Assembly: GCA_944387865.1 (NCBI GenBank)
Contig: CALXGN010000025.1
Location: forward strand, 1-18,577
Length of the DNA: 18,577 bases
From: Scatomorpha stercorigallinarum
GTDB taxonomy: Bacteria > Bacillota > Clostridia > Oscillospirales > Oscillospiraceae
Reading direction: 5' to 3'
Numbering within the stretch: position 1 is the stretch's first letter; every line of letters begins with the position of its first letter. Below, piece by piece: positions 12,567-18,577 of the stretch. The notes under the pieces were generated by a model. That model worked only from the letters and a program-made list of their open reading frames with translations, was not told where the DNA came from and searched no databases. The position numbers and the translations under genes are program-made.

Positions 12567-14297
12567 TCAGGCGCGGACGCGGGCGAGTATGGCCATGACC
12601 TCCCCGCCGGCGGAGACCAGGCGGTAATCCCCGGCGGCTTCGGGGACGATAAAGGTCTGCGCATAGCGCACGCGGAAGGGCTCAAAGGCGTCTGTGGGGC
12701 TGACGATGAAGGCCTCGCGGCCTTCCACCAGGTTGAGCACATCCACGCTGCCGTCGCGCGGCACGTCGAGCGCGGAGCCGGTGCTGAGGCGGAAAGTGTC
12801 GATGAATTCGCGCTCGGCGAGGCCCGTGCGCACGACGCTGCCCTCCGGGCCGGAATAGACCGTCCGCTCCTGATGCAGGAGATGGCGCTCGCAGAAGCCC
12901 GTGTCGCGGTCCCACTGGATATTGGCCAGCCCGTGGCCGATGTGTATCGGGCGCGGCTTGCCGTCCAGGTCCACGCGGCCCCAGTCCCAGAGCTTGAAGG
13001 TGAAGATATAGGGCGTGGCGCTGATCTCCAGCACCATGGTGCCCGCGCCGGAGCCGTGGACCGTGCCGGCCGGTATCAGCAGGTGGTCGTGTTTCTTCAC
13101 CGGGAAGCGGTTAATATAGCGCGCTGCGTCAAAGGGCTCGCCGCCATCCTGCGCCGCGTACAGGGCGGCGCCCACTTCCTGTGGATCCACGCCGGGTTTC
13201 ACGCCCAGCCAGACGCTGCCCTCTTCGCCCTCCGTGTCGAGGATATAATAGCTTTCGTCCTGCGTATAACGCATGTTGAACTCATCCTGTATGTACTCCG
13301 TCAGTGGGTGTACCTGCAAGGAGAGGTTCTGGCCGTGGATGGTGTCCAGCATGTCGAAGCGGATGGGGAACTCTGCGCCGAAGCGGGCGTGGACGCGCTC
13401 GCCGAGCAGGGCGCGCGGCTCGCTGAACACGAGGTTGACGGCGGGGGTCTCGACCGTGACGCCGCCGAAGCCCAGCAGGAGGCTGTTTTCCTCCGGCACG
13501 CCGTCAAAGCTCCAGGCGTAGTTGCTGCCGTTCTCCGGCAGGCCGAAGGTGCGCTTCATCCAGTCCCCGCCCCAGACGCCGGGGTCGTAATAGGGCGCCA
13601 TGCGGAAGGGCCGGCGGGCGAGCGAGCGCAGCGCCGACCGGTACGCCCCGCCGGGCAGGAGGGCGGGGCTGCCCTCCGTGGCCATGTCCAGATAGAAGTC
13701 CATGCGCGGCAGGCAGCGCTTTTTCACGCGGTCGCCCCAGCGCCACTCGGCAAAATAGCCGCGCTTATACTTGCTCAGCATGGGCAGGCCGCGGCGGGCT
13801 GTGCGCCAGTTGTCCGCGCCGCGGCGGAAGCGCAGCTGCAGCTCCCAACGGGTGATATCGGCGTAGACGAGCACGTCTCCCGGGCAGATGAGCGTGGCCC
13901 CCACGCCGTAGACGAGCACGCGCCGCCCGGCTTCGGCCCGGCGGCGGGCCTCCTCGAGACGCTCGGGCGGGTAGAAGTCCTCCAGCCGGCGGACGGTCAT
14001 GATGCCGAACACGCGGTCGTCCGTCAGGTCGCGCTCCAGCGCGGCGTCCAGCTCCTCCGGCGGCAGGGCGCAGTCGTCGGCGTGGATGACGGTGTCGAAG
14101 CCCAGCGGGGACAGCAGCTCGAGCGCCTCGGACTGATCGACGCCGGGGTAGCACTCCAAAACGGCGGTAACGCGCTCGCGGCCGGCAAGCGCCGCGGAGA
14201 GGGCGGCGCGGCAGGGCTCCGCACCGCGGCAGGCGCCGTCCTCGCGCGGCGAGATGGGCAGTACGGGGCGCAACATTTCCTCGCTCAGCTGCGACAT
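12567..14297 (-). CDS. Two-domain class I mannose-6-phosphate isomerase-like protein
   Basis: A 576-residue cytoplasmic protein. The C-terminal part (about 230-576) is a class I phosphomannose isomerase cupin: DPGVWGGDWM, zinc ligands Gln328 and His330 in LSLQVHP, Glu348 in QDESYYIL, and His414 in IPAGTVHGSGAG; it would interconvert mannose-6-P and fructose-6-P or a related aldose phosphate. The first about 220 residues are an extra domain with VLVYGVGATLICPGD and YADITRWE; it resembles the N-terminal extension of other approximately 580-residue homologues but has no P-loop and no function I can name. AAGGAG is nine bases from the ATG at 14297 and only three from an ATG at 14303, so the shorter start is preferred. 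Divergent from the ROK kinase gene, a natural metabolic partner. Confidence 0.82.
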   Translation of the reverse strand: MSQLSEEMLRPVLPISPREDGACRGAEPCRAALSAALAGRERVTAVLECYPGVDQSEALELLSPLGFDTVIHADDCALPPEELDAALERDLTDDRVFGIMTVRRLEDFYPPERLEEARRRAEAGRRVLVYGVGATLICPGDVLVYADITRWELQLRFRRGADNWRTARRGLPMLSKYKRGYFAEWRWGDRVKKRCLPRMDFYLDMATEGSPALLPGGAYRSALRSLARRPFRMAPYYDPGVWGGDWMKRTFGLPENGSNYAWSFDGVPEENSLLLGFGGVTVETPAVNLVFSEPRALLGERVHARFGAEFPIRFDMLDTIHGQNLSLQVHPLTEYIQDEFNMRYTQDESYYILDTEGEEGSVWLGVKPGVDPQEVGAALYAAQDGGEPFDAARYINRFPVKKHDHLLIPAGTVHGSGAGTMVLEISATPYIFTFKLWDWGRVDLDGKPRPIHIGHGLANIQWDRDTGFCERHLLHQERTVYSGPEGSVVRTGLAEREFIDTFRLSTGSALDVPRDGSVDVLNLVEGREAFIVSPTDAFEPFRVRYAQTFIVPEAAGDYRLVSAGGEVMAILARVRA

Positions 14298-14345
14298 GGT
14301 CATCGTCTCCTTAAAAGTGTGCTTCCCGCCCTGGCGGGCGTATAC

Positions 14346-14374
14346 AGGTTAGTACCAAACGGAGCAAAAGTCAA
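14346..14374 (-). promoter_or_regulatory. Promoter candidate for the isomerase gene
   Basis: On the minus strand TTGACT (14374-14369), 17 bases, TAACCT (14351-14346). The -35 is strong (five of six) and the -10 weak. It leaves a leader of about 40 bases before the isomerase ribosome site. Confidence 0.5.
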
Positions 14375-14380
14375 TACTAA
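14349..14380. repeat. Inverted repeat in the divergent isomerase/ROK promoter region
   Basis: TTAGTA (14349-14354) and TACTAA (14375-14380) are inverted copies 20 bases apart. The arms coincide with the -10 and -35 ends of the isomerase promoter, so a dimeric regulator bound here could control that gene. Short arms in AT-rich DNA make chance possible. Confidence 0.3.
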
Positions 14381-14403
14381 TTTTAAAATCACAAAAATAA
14401 GTA

Positions 14404-14432
14404 TTTACAAATCTGGGCGGCAGGTGTATCTT
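14404..14432 (+). promoter_or_regulatory. Sigma-A type promoter for the ROK kinase gene
   Basis: TTTACA (14404-14409), 17 bases, TATCTT (14427-14432). Both boxes are close to consensus and the spacing is ideal. The predicted leader is only about 25 bases, ending in GGAGGAG six bases before the kinase ATG. Confidence 0.65.
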
Positions 14433-14464
14433 AGCCTCAAACACTTCAGACGGAGGAGAAGGCT

Positions 14465-15388
14465 ATGGGCGCACGTTATCTCTGCGCAGACGTGGGCGGC
14501 ACGCAGATCAAAGCGGCGGTGCTGGAGGAGACGGGAGAGCCAGCCGGCGGTATAGAGCGCTTTGACGCCTGCTCGGGCCTGCCGCGGGATGCGCTGCTGG
14601 GGCATCTGGCCGGCTGCCTGGCGGCCTCGGCGGCCGGGAAGGGCGGCGTGCGGGGCGTGCGCCTGGCGATGCCGGGCCCGTTCGATTATGATAAAGGCGT
14701 CTGCCTTATCGACGGGCTGGGGAAATACGCCGCGCTCTACGGTGCGGACCTGCGCGCAGAGCTGGGCACAAGGCTGCGCGGTGCGCTGGGCGCGGCGGCG
14801 GAGGACATAAGGTTCATCAATGACGTGGCCGCCTTCGCCCTCGGGGAGCTGCGCTTCGGCTGCGCGCGGGGCACGGAGCGGGCGGTATTCATCTGCATCG
14901 GCACCGGCTGCGGAAGCGCCTTCAGCGTGGGAGGGGCCCTGGCGCCGGAGGGGGCTCCGGGGGTGCCGGAGGGCGGCTACATCTACCCGCTGCCGCTGCG
15001 CGGACGGCGAGTGGACGACTGGCTCTCGCGCCGCGGGCTCTGCGAACTGAGCCGCCTCCGGCTGGGTGAAGAGCTGGACGGCCTTGCGCTCTCGCGCCGG
15101 GCGCGGGCGGGGGACGCGGGCGCGCTGGCGGCGTGGGGAGACTTCGCCGCGCTGCTGGCAGAGGCCCTGGAGCCGGTATTGAGGAGTTTCCGGCCGCAGA
15201 TGTGCTGCCTCGGCGGCCAGGTGACGGCCAGCGCTGACCTCTTCATATCTCCGCTGGACAGCATCTGCGGGCAGCTTGGCATACGCCTGGAGCGCACCCG
15301 GGAGACCTCGCTTCGCGCCATGCAGGGCGCGCTGTGCGCCGGTCGGGCGCGGCGCGGAACGCCCGCCGCCGGGCGGCAGTTTTCCTGA
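14465..15388 (+). CDS. ROK-family sugar kinase (lacking the ROK zinc motif)
   Basis: A 307-residue protein of the ROK (repressor, ORF, kinase) superfamily without a DNA-binding domain, so a kinase rather than a repressor. The ATP phosphate loop is DVGGTQIKAAV (9-19), catalytic Asp120 lies in FINDVAAFALGE, and the second phosphate loop is GTGCGSA (146-152). The usual CxCGxxGC zinc site of glucokinases is absent; that region reads GGYIYPLPLRGRRVDDWLSR. It would phosphorylate a hexose or amino sugar and supply the divergently encoded isomerase. The last residues (from about 295, RARRGTPAAGRQFS) are a polar tail overlapping a GC-rich hairpin at 15361-15376. Substrate not determinable. Confidence 0.82.
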   Translation: MGARYLCADVGGTQIKAAVLEETGEPAGGIERFDACSGLPRDALLGHLAGCLAASAAGKGGVRGVRLAMPGPFDYDKGVCLIDGLGKYAALYGADLRAELGTRLRGALGAAAEDIRFINDVAAFALGELRFGCARGTERAVFICIGTGCGSAFSVGGALAPEGAPGVPEGGYIYPLPLRGRRVDDWLSRRGLCELSRLRLGEELDGLALSRRARAGDAGALAAWGDFAALLAEALEPVLRSFRPQMCCLGGQVTASADLFISPLDSICGQLGIRLERTRETSLRAMQGALCAGRARRGTPAAGRQFS

Positions 15389-15406
15389 GTATATGTTAAT
15401 TGAGCA

Positions 15407-15435
15407 TTGACGTGCGCGCGGGGACTTGCTAAAAT
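15407..15435 (+). promoter_or_regulatory. Sigma-A type promoter for the M20 amidohydrolase gene
   Basis: TTGACG (15407-15412), 17-base spacer, TAAAAT (15430-15435): five of six matches in each box at ideal spacing. The leader of about 50 bases contains a short GC-rich stem (GGCCGGGACGCCGGC) before the GGAGG ribosome site. Confidence 0.75.
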
Positions 15436-15493
15436 AGCTCCAGGAAAGGGCCGGGACGCCGGCATAAAATGAACTATCGGAGGTTGACCCACT

Positions 15494-16672
15494 ATGGACA
15501 TCGAGATTAAAAAACTGGCCGAGGAAATGCGCGACTACGTCGTTGCCATGCGCCGTGAGTTCCACGAGCACCCGGAGGTCTCCGGCAAGGAGTTCGAGAC
15601 GCGCGAGCGGCTCATCCGCGAGCTGGACGCCATGGGCGTCCCCTATGAAAAAGTGCCCGGAACGGGCCTCATCGCCATCATCAAGGGCGAGCTGCCCGGC
15701 GACAACAAGCTGCTGCGCGCGGACATCGACGCGCTGCCGCTGCAGGAGGAGGCCGTCAACCTCAAGCAGCCGAAGGTCTGCGTATCGCAGAACGCCGGCG
15801 CCTGCCACGCCTGCGGCCACGACGCGCACATGGCCATGCTGCTGGGCACGATGAAGGTCCTCGTCTCTGTCCGCGACCGCCTGAAGGGCACGGTCTACTG
15901 CGCTTTTGAAGAGGGCGAGGAGACCAACTGCGGCATCGAGGCCATGATCCAGGCCCTGGAGAAGTATCCCATCGACCGCTGCATGGCCCTGCATGTCTAT
16001 AACATGCTGGAGGCGGGCAAGGTCAACCTGGTGCCCGGGCCGCGCATGGCCGGCACGGTGCGCATCGGCTTCCACCTGAAGGGCAAGAGCGGCCACGGCT
16101 CCCGCCCGGACCAGGCCATCAGCCCCATCATCCCCGGCGCGCACATCATCTCCGAGATCAACAGCGCCTTCAACAACCAGCTGAACATCGAGGAGACCGT
16201 GACGCTCGGCTTCGGCATGTTTGCCGCCGGCACCGCCTGGAACATCATCCCCGACGACGCCTACATCACCGGCAACGCGCGCTACTTTGACCCCGTGGAG
16301 GGCGACAAGGCCTTCGCCCTCATCAACCGCACCATCAAGAACGTCGCCGAGATCCACCGCTGCGGCGTGGAGTTCGACCCCACCCACCGCATCAGCCCGC
16401 TGCCTGTCGTCAACGACGCCGGCGTGGTGGAGCGCGTGCGCGCCAACGTCGTCGACGCCTGCGGCGAGGAAGTGCTGGGCGACTGCGACCGCTGGTTCGC
16501 CTCCGAGTGCTACAGCGCCTATCTGGCCAAGTACCCCGGCGCGCTGGGCCTGCTCGGCATCCGCAACGAGGAGCTGGGCAGCGGCGCCGCCCACCACAAC
16601 GGCCAGTTCGACCTGGACGAGTCCGCGCTCACGCTCGGCGTCTGCACCGAGCTGGCTTTCGCGCTGGACTGA
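15494..16672 (+). CDS. M20D family metallo-amidohydrolase (N-acyl amino acid hydrolase type)
   Basis: A 392-residue zinc/manganese amidohydrolase removing an acyl group from amino acids or related amides. The binuclear site is complete: Cys107 and His109 in HACGHDAHMAMLLG, the Glu pair in FEEGEE (138-143), His167 in ALHVYN, and a C-terminal His in AAHHNGQFDLDE. Asp78 in RADIDALP is the bridging-side Asp region, and GHGSRPD (200-206) lies in the lid/dimerisation domain. FEEGEE replaces the QPAEE common in the family. There is no signal peptide. It is a single-gene unit with its own promoter and terminator; GGAGG lies nine or ten bases before the ATG. Relatives include hippurate hydrolase, IAA-amino acid hydrolase and N-acetyl-diaminopimelate deacetylase; which applies here cannot be told. 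Confidence 0.88.
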   Translation: MDIEIKKLAEEMRDYVVAMRREFHEHPEVSGKEFETRERLIRELDAMGVPYEKVPGTGLIAIIKGELPGDNKLLRADIDALPLQEEAVNLKQPKVCVSQNAGACHACGHDAHMAMLLGTMKVLVSVRDRLKGTVYCAFEEGEETNCGIEAMIQALEKYPIDRCMALHVYNMLEAGKVNLVPGPRMAGTVRIGFHLKGKSGHGSRPDQAISPIIPGAHIISEINSAFNNQLNIEETVTLGFGMFAAGTAWNIIPDDAYITGNARYFDPVEGDKAFALINRTIKNVAEIHRCGVEFDPTHRISPLPVVNDAGVVERVRANVVDACGEEVLGDCDRWFASECYSAYLAKYPGALGLLGIRNEELGSGAAHHNGQFDLDESALTLGVCTELAFALD

Positions 16673-16689
16673 GAGTAAACGGCAAACGC

Positions 16690-16717
16690 AAAAAGCCCCG
16701 GAGACCCGGGGCTTTTT
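16690..16717 (+). terminator. Intrinsic terminator after the amidohydrolase gene
   Basis: AAAAAGCCCCGG (16690-16701) and CCGGGGCTTTTT (16706-16717) form a perfect 12-bp stem with an AGAC loop and a terminal T-run. Confidence 0.9.
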
Positions 16718-16723
16718 GACGTC

Positions 16724-16752
16724 TTGAAGCTTGGGGCGCTTGGTGGTAGAAT
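16724..16752 (+). promoter_or_regulatory. Sigma-A type promoter for the LytTR regulator gene
   Basis: TTGAAG (16724-16729), 17 bases, TAGAAT (16747-16752). Transcription would begin about 15 bases before the GTG start, so the leader holds little more than the GGGGAGGTG ribosome site. Confidence 0.65.
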
Positions 16753-16773
16753 AAAAGGGGAGGTGAGGAACGG

Positions 16774-17481
16774 GTGTACCGGCTGGCGGTGTGCGAGGAC
16801 GAGGAACAGGCGCGGGCGGCGCTGTGCGCGCTCTGCGGCGAGATACTGGAGGGCTGGGGCGTGGAGCACTCCGTGGCCGCCTTTTCCAGCGCGGAGGAGC
16901 TGGAGGGCGCCCTCGGCGCGGGGGAGCGCTTTGACCTGCTATGCCTGGACATCCTGATGGAGGGCAAGACGGGCATGGAGCTGGCGAAGCAGCTGCGCGG
17001 CTGGGACGAGGACGTGAGTTTGCTGTTCATCACCAGCAGCAGCGATTTCCTGAAGGACGGCTATGCCGTGCGGCCCATACAGTACCTCTTCAAGCCTGTC
17101 CGCAGGGCGGAACTGGCGGACGCGCTGGGCACCGACCTGCGGCTGCACCACACGCCGGAGACGGTGTCCATACACACGAAAACGGGCGTGTTCTCGCTGC
17201 CGCTGCGCGCCCTGCGCTATATCGAGAGCCAGGACCATATGGCCGTGGCCTGCCTGCCGGAGGGGCCCCGTTCTTACCGCATCAACATATCCGAGCTGGA
17301 GCGGCTGCTGCCGTCGCGGATATTCTGCCGCTGCCACCGCAGCTTCCTGGTGAATATGAGGTACATCGCCTCCATCGACCGCCGGGGCGTGCTGCTGGAC
17401 GACGGCACGGTCATCCCCGTGGGGCGCAGTTACTACGAGCGCCTGCACGAGCGCTTCGTCCACTATCTGAACACGACATGA
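16774..17481 (+). CDS. LytTR-family two-component response regulator (AgrA/LytR-like)
   Basis: A 235-residue transcription regulator. The receiver domain (1-120) has the acidic pocket CEDE (7-10), phospho-acceptor Asp59 in LLCLDIL, Thr87 in FITSSS and Lys107 in LFKPV. The LytTR DNA-binding domain (125-232) shows IHTKTGVFSLPL, RYIESQDHMAVA, FCRCHRSFLVNMRYI and IPVGRSYYERL. The GTG start has GGGGAGGTG eight bases upstream and MYRLAVCEDE is the natural beginning of the receiver. It faces the GHKL sensor kinase gene tail to tail and shares its terminator; they are the likely signalling pair. No AgrB/AgrD-like peptide gene was seen. Confidence 0.9.
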   Translation: MYRLAVCEDEEQARAALCALCGEILEGWGVEHSVAAFSSAEELEGALGAGERFDLLCLDILMEGKTGMELAKQLRGWDEDVSLLFITSSSDFLKDGYAVRPIQYLFKPVRRAELADALGTDLRLHHTPETVSIHTKTGVFSLPLRALRYIESQDHMAVACLPEGPRSYRINISELERLLPSRIFCRCHRSFLVNMRYIASIDRRGVLLDDGTVIPVGRSYYERLHERFVHYLNTT

Positions 17482-17512
17482 AAACGGGGCGCCGAGCGCC
17501 CCGTTTCGTTTT
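17482..17512. terminator. Bidirectional terminator between regulator and sensor kinase genes
   Basis: AAACGGGGCGC (17482-17492) and GCGCCCCGTTT (17496-17506) form a perfect 11-bp stem with a three-base loop. CGTTTT follows on the plus strand and TTTT on the minus strand. It starts right after the regulator stop, and five bases separate it from the frame-corrected kinase stop (17513-17511). Confidence 0.88.
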
Positions 17513-18430
17513 ACGGCACCTGCAGGGCGGTCTCCGCCGTGAAGGTCTCGTTGTCATAGGTATATTCAGGCGGCTGTGGTATTTTTCCGCCACGGCGCGC
17601 ATCTGCACCAGGCCCAGGCCGTGTTCGCCGGGGCCTGGTTTTTCTGTCAGCAGGCGGCCGGCTTCGTCAACGTGTGGCGGGCCCTTGCAGCTGTTCACAC
17701 AGGAGACGGCCAGGTGGCCCTGGTGGTATTTGATGTGGCAGTTGACCTCCCGCCGGCGCGGCGCGGGCACGCGCGCGGCGGCCTCCACGGCGTTGTCGAG
17801 CATGTTTATGAGCAGCGTGCAGAGGTCGCCCTCGTCAATGCGCAGCCCGGCGGGCACCAGGGCGCTGCAGCGGAATTCCACGCCCTGATCCGCGGCGCGC
17901 GCGGCGGCGTTCTGCAATATGGCGTTGATGGCCCGGTGCTCGGTGTACTGCTGGGGGTCAAGGCGGTCGAGCATGCCGGCGAGCTCGTCGAGCCGCGCCT
18001 CCAGAGCCGCGCTGTCCCCGCCCTCCGCCAGGAGCCGGAGGGCGGATAACTGGTTTTTCCACTCGTGGCGCATCACGGCCGTGTCGTGGTGCTTTTCCAG
18101 CAGGGAACGGTAATTCTCCGCCATCACGCGGTCCTTCACGGCCAGGGCGCGGGCTTCCGCCTGCGCGCGCGACAGCCTGCGGGCGAGCTCGAAGGCGGAG
18201 AGCAGCGCACACGCCGCTACCAGCCAGCGCGTGAGCCAGAAGAGCAGCCCGCGGTAAATGCCGTCGGAAAAGAGCGCGGAGACCTCGGAGCTGAGATAGC
18301 TCGCGAGGTAGCCGCCCGTGGCGAGGGAAACGAGGTAACAGGCGAGCAGGGCGGCGGCGCTCCAGAGCGTCACGCGGCCCAGCCAGCGCCAGAATTCGCG
18401 CTCGCGGCTGCTGAGCAGATAGGCCAGCAC
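17511..18430 (-). CDS. GHKL-type sensor histidine kinase with a 3'-terminal frameshift
   Basis: A membrane sensor kinase of the AgrC/NatK-like GHKL group. Numbering from the GTG at 18430: hydrophobic segments at 20-38 and 60-82, a coiled linker (84-118), phospho-acceptor His122 in MRHEWKNQL, N-box LINMLDNAVEA (207-217) and G-box GEHGLGLVQM (268-277). After KYHSRL (287) the uncorrected frame runs on as Arg/Pro-rich sequence to 17411, into the regulator gene. Restoring one base near 17567 (CTGAATAT to CTGGAATAT) gives YTYDNETFTAETALQVP and a stop at 17513-17511, exactly before the shared terminator. The 5' end is also uncertain: no ribosome site precedes the GTG, while the frame stays open to 18517 and encodes LPETLWRILSDQWLQNLAAL, a plausible start of the first helix without an ATG/GTG/TTG. 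Confidence 0.75.
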
Positions 18431-18570
18431 GGCGAGGGCGGCGAGGTTTTGCAGCCATTGGTCGGAGAGGATGCGCCACAGCGTTTCGGGGAGGAAATAG
18501 GAAGTTTCACATAGTTAAGGATACCAAATCACAAACCCACGCTTACATTACTTCCAGAACATTAAATTTT

Positions 18571-18577
18571 GGAGGTA
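18571..18577 (+). promoter_or_regulatory. Ribosome site of a plus-strand gene beginning beyond the window
   Basis: GGAGGTA follows an AT-rich run (AAATTTT) at the very end of the window. It is a strong Shine-Dalgarno on the plus strand with a start codon expected a few bases outside. The 18510-18577 stretch is clearly more AT-rich than the kinase gene and is probably the intergenic region between two divergent genes; no confident promoter was recognised in it. Confidence 0.5.

Noticed and set aside
14396..14405. AATAAGTATT shared with the promoter spacer at 1448-1457 (opposite strand) as a common operator
   Set aside because: Ten bases in AT-rich promoter DNA, with no extended similarity or palindrome arms; chance is the simpler explanation.
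12561..14555. A 664-codon plus-strand open frame across the isomerase gene
   Set aside because: The translation is an Ala/Gly/Arg/His/Val-rich mix with no recognisable motif, typical of antisense reading in GC-rich coding DNA; the minus strand encodes a clear cupin isomerase with a ribosome site and promoter.
15361..15383. Terminator overlapping the ROK stop codon (CCGCC/GGCGG stem, then CAGTTTT)
   Set aside because: The stem is only five pairs, lies in codons, and the T-run is four bases and not adjacent; too weak to annotate as a terminator.
14405..16597. A 730-codon minus-strand open frame across the ROK and M20 genes
   Set aside because: It spans two plus-strand genes with intact catalytic motifs, promoters and a terminator; its composition is low-complexity and has no start signal.

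Overview
The window reads as chromosomal DNA of a GC-rich, Gram-positive anaerobe, most likely a gut clostridium (Bacillota, Oscillospiraceae-like). This is inferred from strong AGGAGG-type ribosome sites on nearly every gene, many intrinsic terminators, a GHKL/LytTR signalling pair, an SDR-type fructuronate reductase and a tripartite tricarboxylate-type (Tct) carrier. No rRNA, tRNA, CRISPR array, transposase or integrase was seen.

Layout. 1-1376 (-): a CoA-disulfide reductase/NADH oxidase-type flavoprotein running off the left edge, with its own promoter and a leader hairpin. 1475-1600 (-): a 41-codon remnant resembling the tail of a fucose/arabinose-isomerase-like protein. 1620-3493 (+): a DHDPS/NAL-family aldolase and a PfkB sugar kinase closely resembling 2-keto-3-deoxygluconate kinase, closed by a terminator. 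3579-4457 (+): a Cof-type HAD phosphatase. 4706-7957 (+): a 2-hydroxyacid dehydrogenase, a YhcH/NanQ-type protein, TctB, and a TctA that is truncated and fused in frame to the back half of a HIT protein. 8012-8863 (+): a UxuB-like SDR oxidoreductase. 8993-12524 (+): a BtuFCD/siderophore-type ABC importer (lipoprotein, permease, ATPase) with a terminal FmdE-family gene. 12567-14297 (-) and 14465-15388 (+): a two-domain mannose-6-phosphate isomerase-like protein divergent from a ROK sugar kinase. 15494-16672 (+): an M20D amidohydrolase. 16774-17481 (+) and 17511-18430 (-): a LytTR response regulator convergent with a GHKL sensor kinase whose 3' end carries an apparent one-base frameshift. A ribosome site at the right edge announces another plus-strand gene.

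Working together: aldolase, KDG-type kinase, UxuB-like dehydrogenase, hydroxyacid dehydrogenase, YhcH and Tct carrier make a plausible sugar-acid (hexuronate-like) uptake and breakdown set. The carrier is probably inactive because TctA lacks its C-terminal membrane part and no TctC is present. The ABC-FmdE operon is probably a metal or metal-chelate uptake unit with a dedicated metal-binding accessory protein. The ROK kinase and isomerase probably supply and interconvert hexose phosphates.

The most striking structure is that the block from about 1601 to about 7790 is bounded by two broken genes: the isomerase tail on the left and the TctA/HIT fusion on the right. This points to a genomic rearrangement, or to assembly chimerism. 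The ABC-FmdE operon is the best candidate for an under-described functional system.
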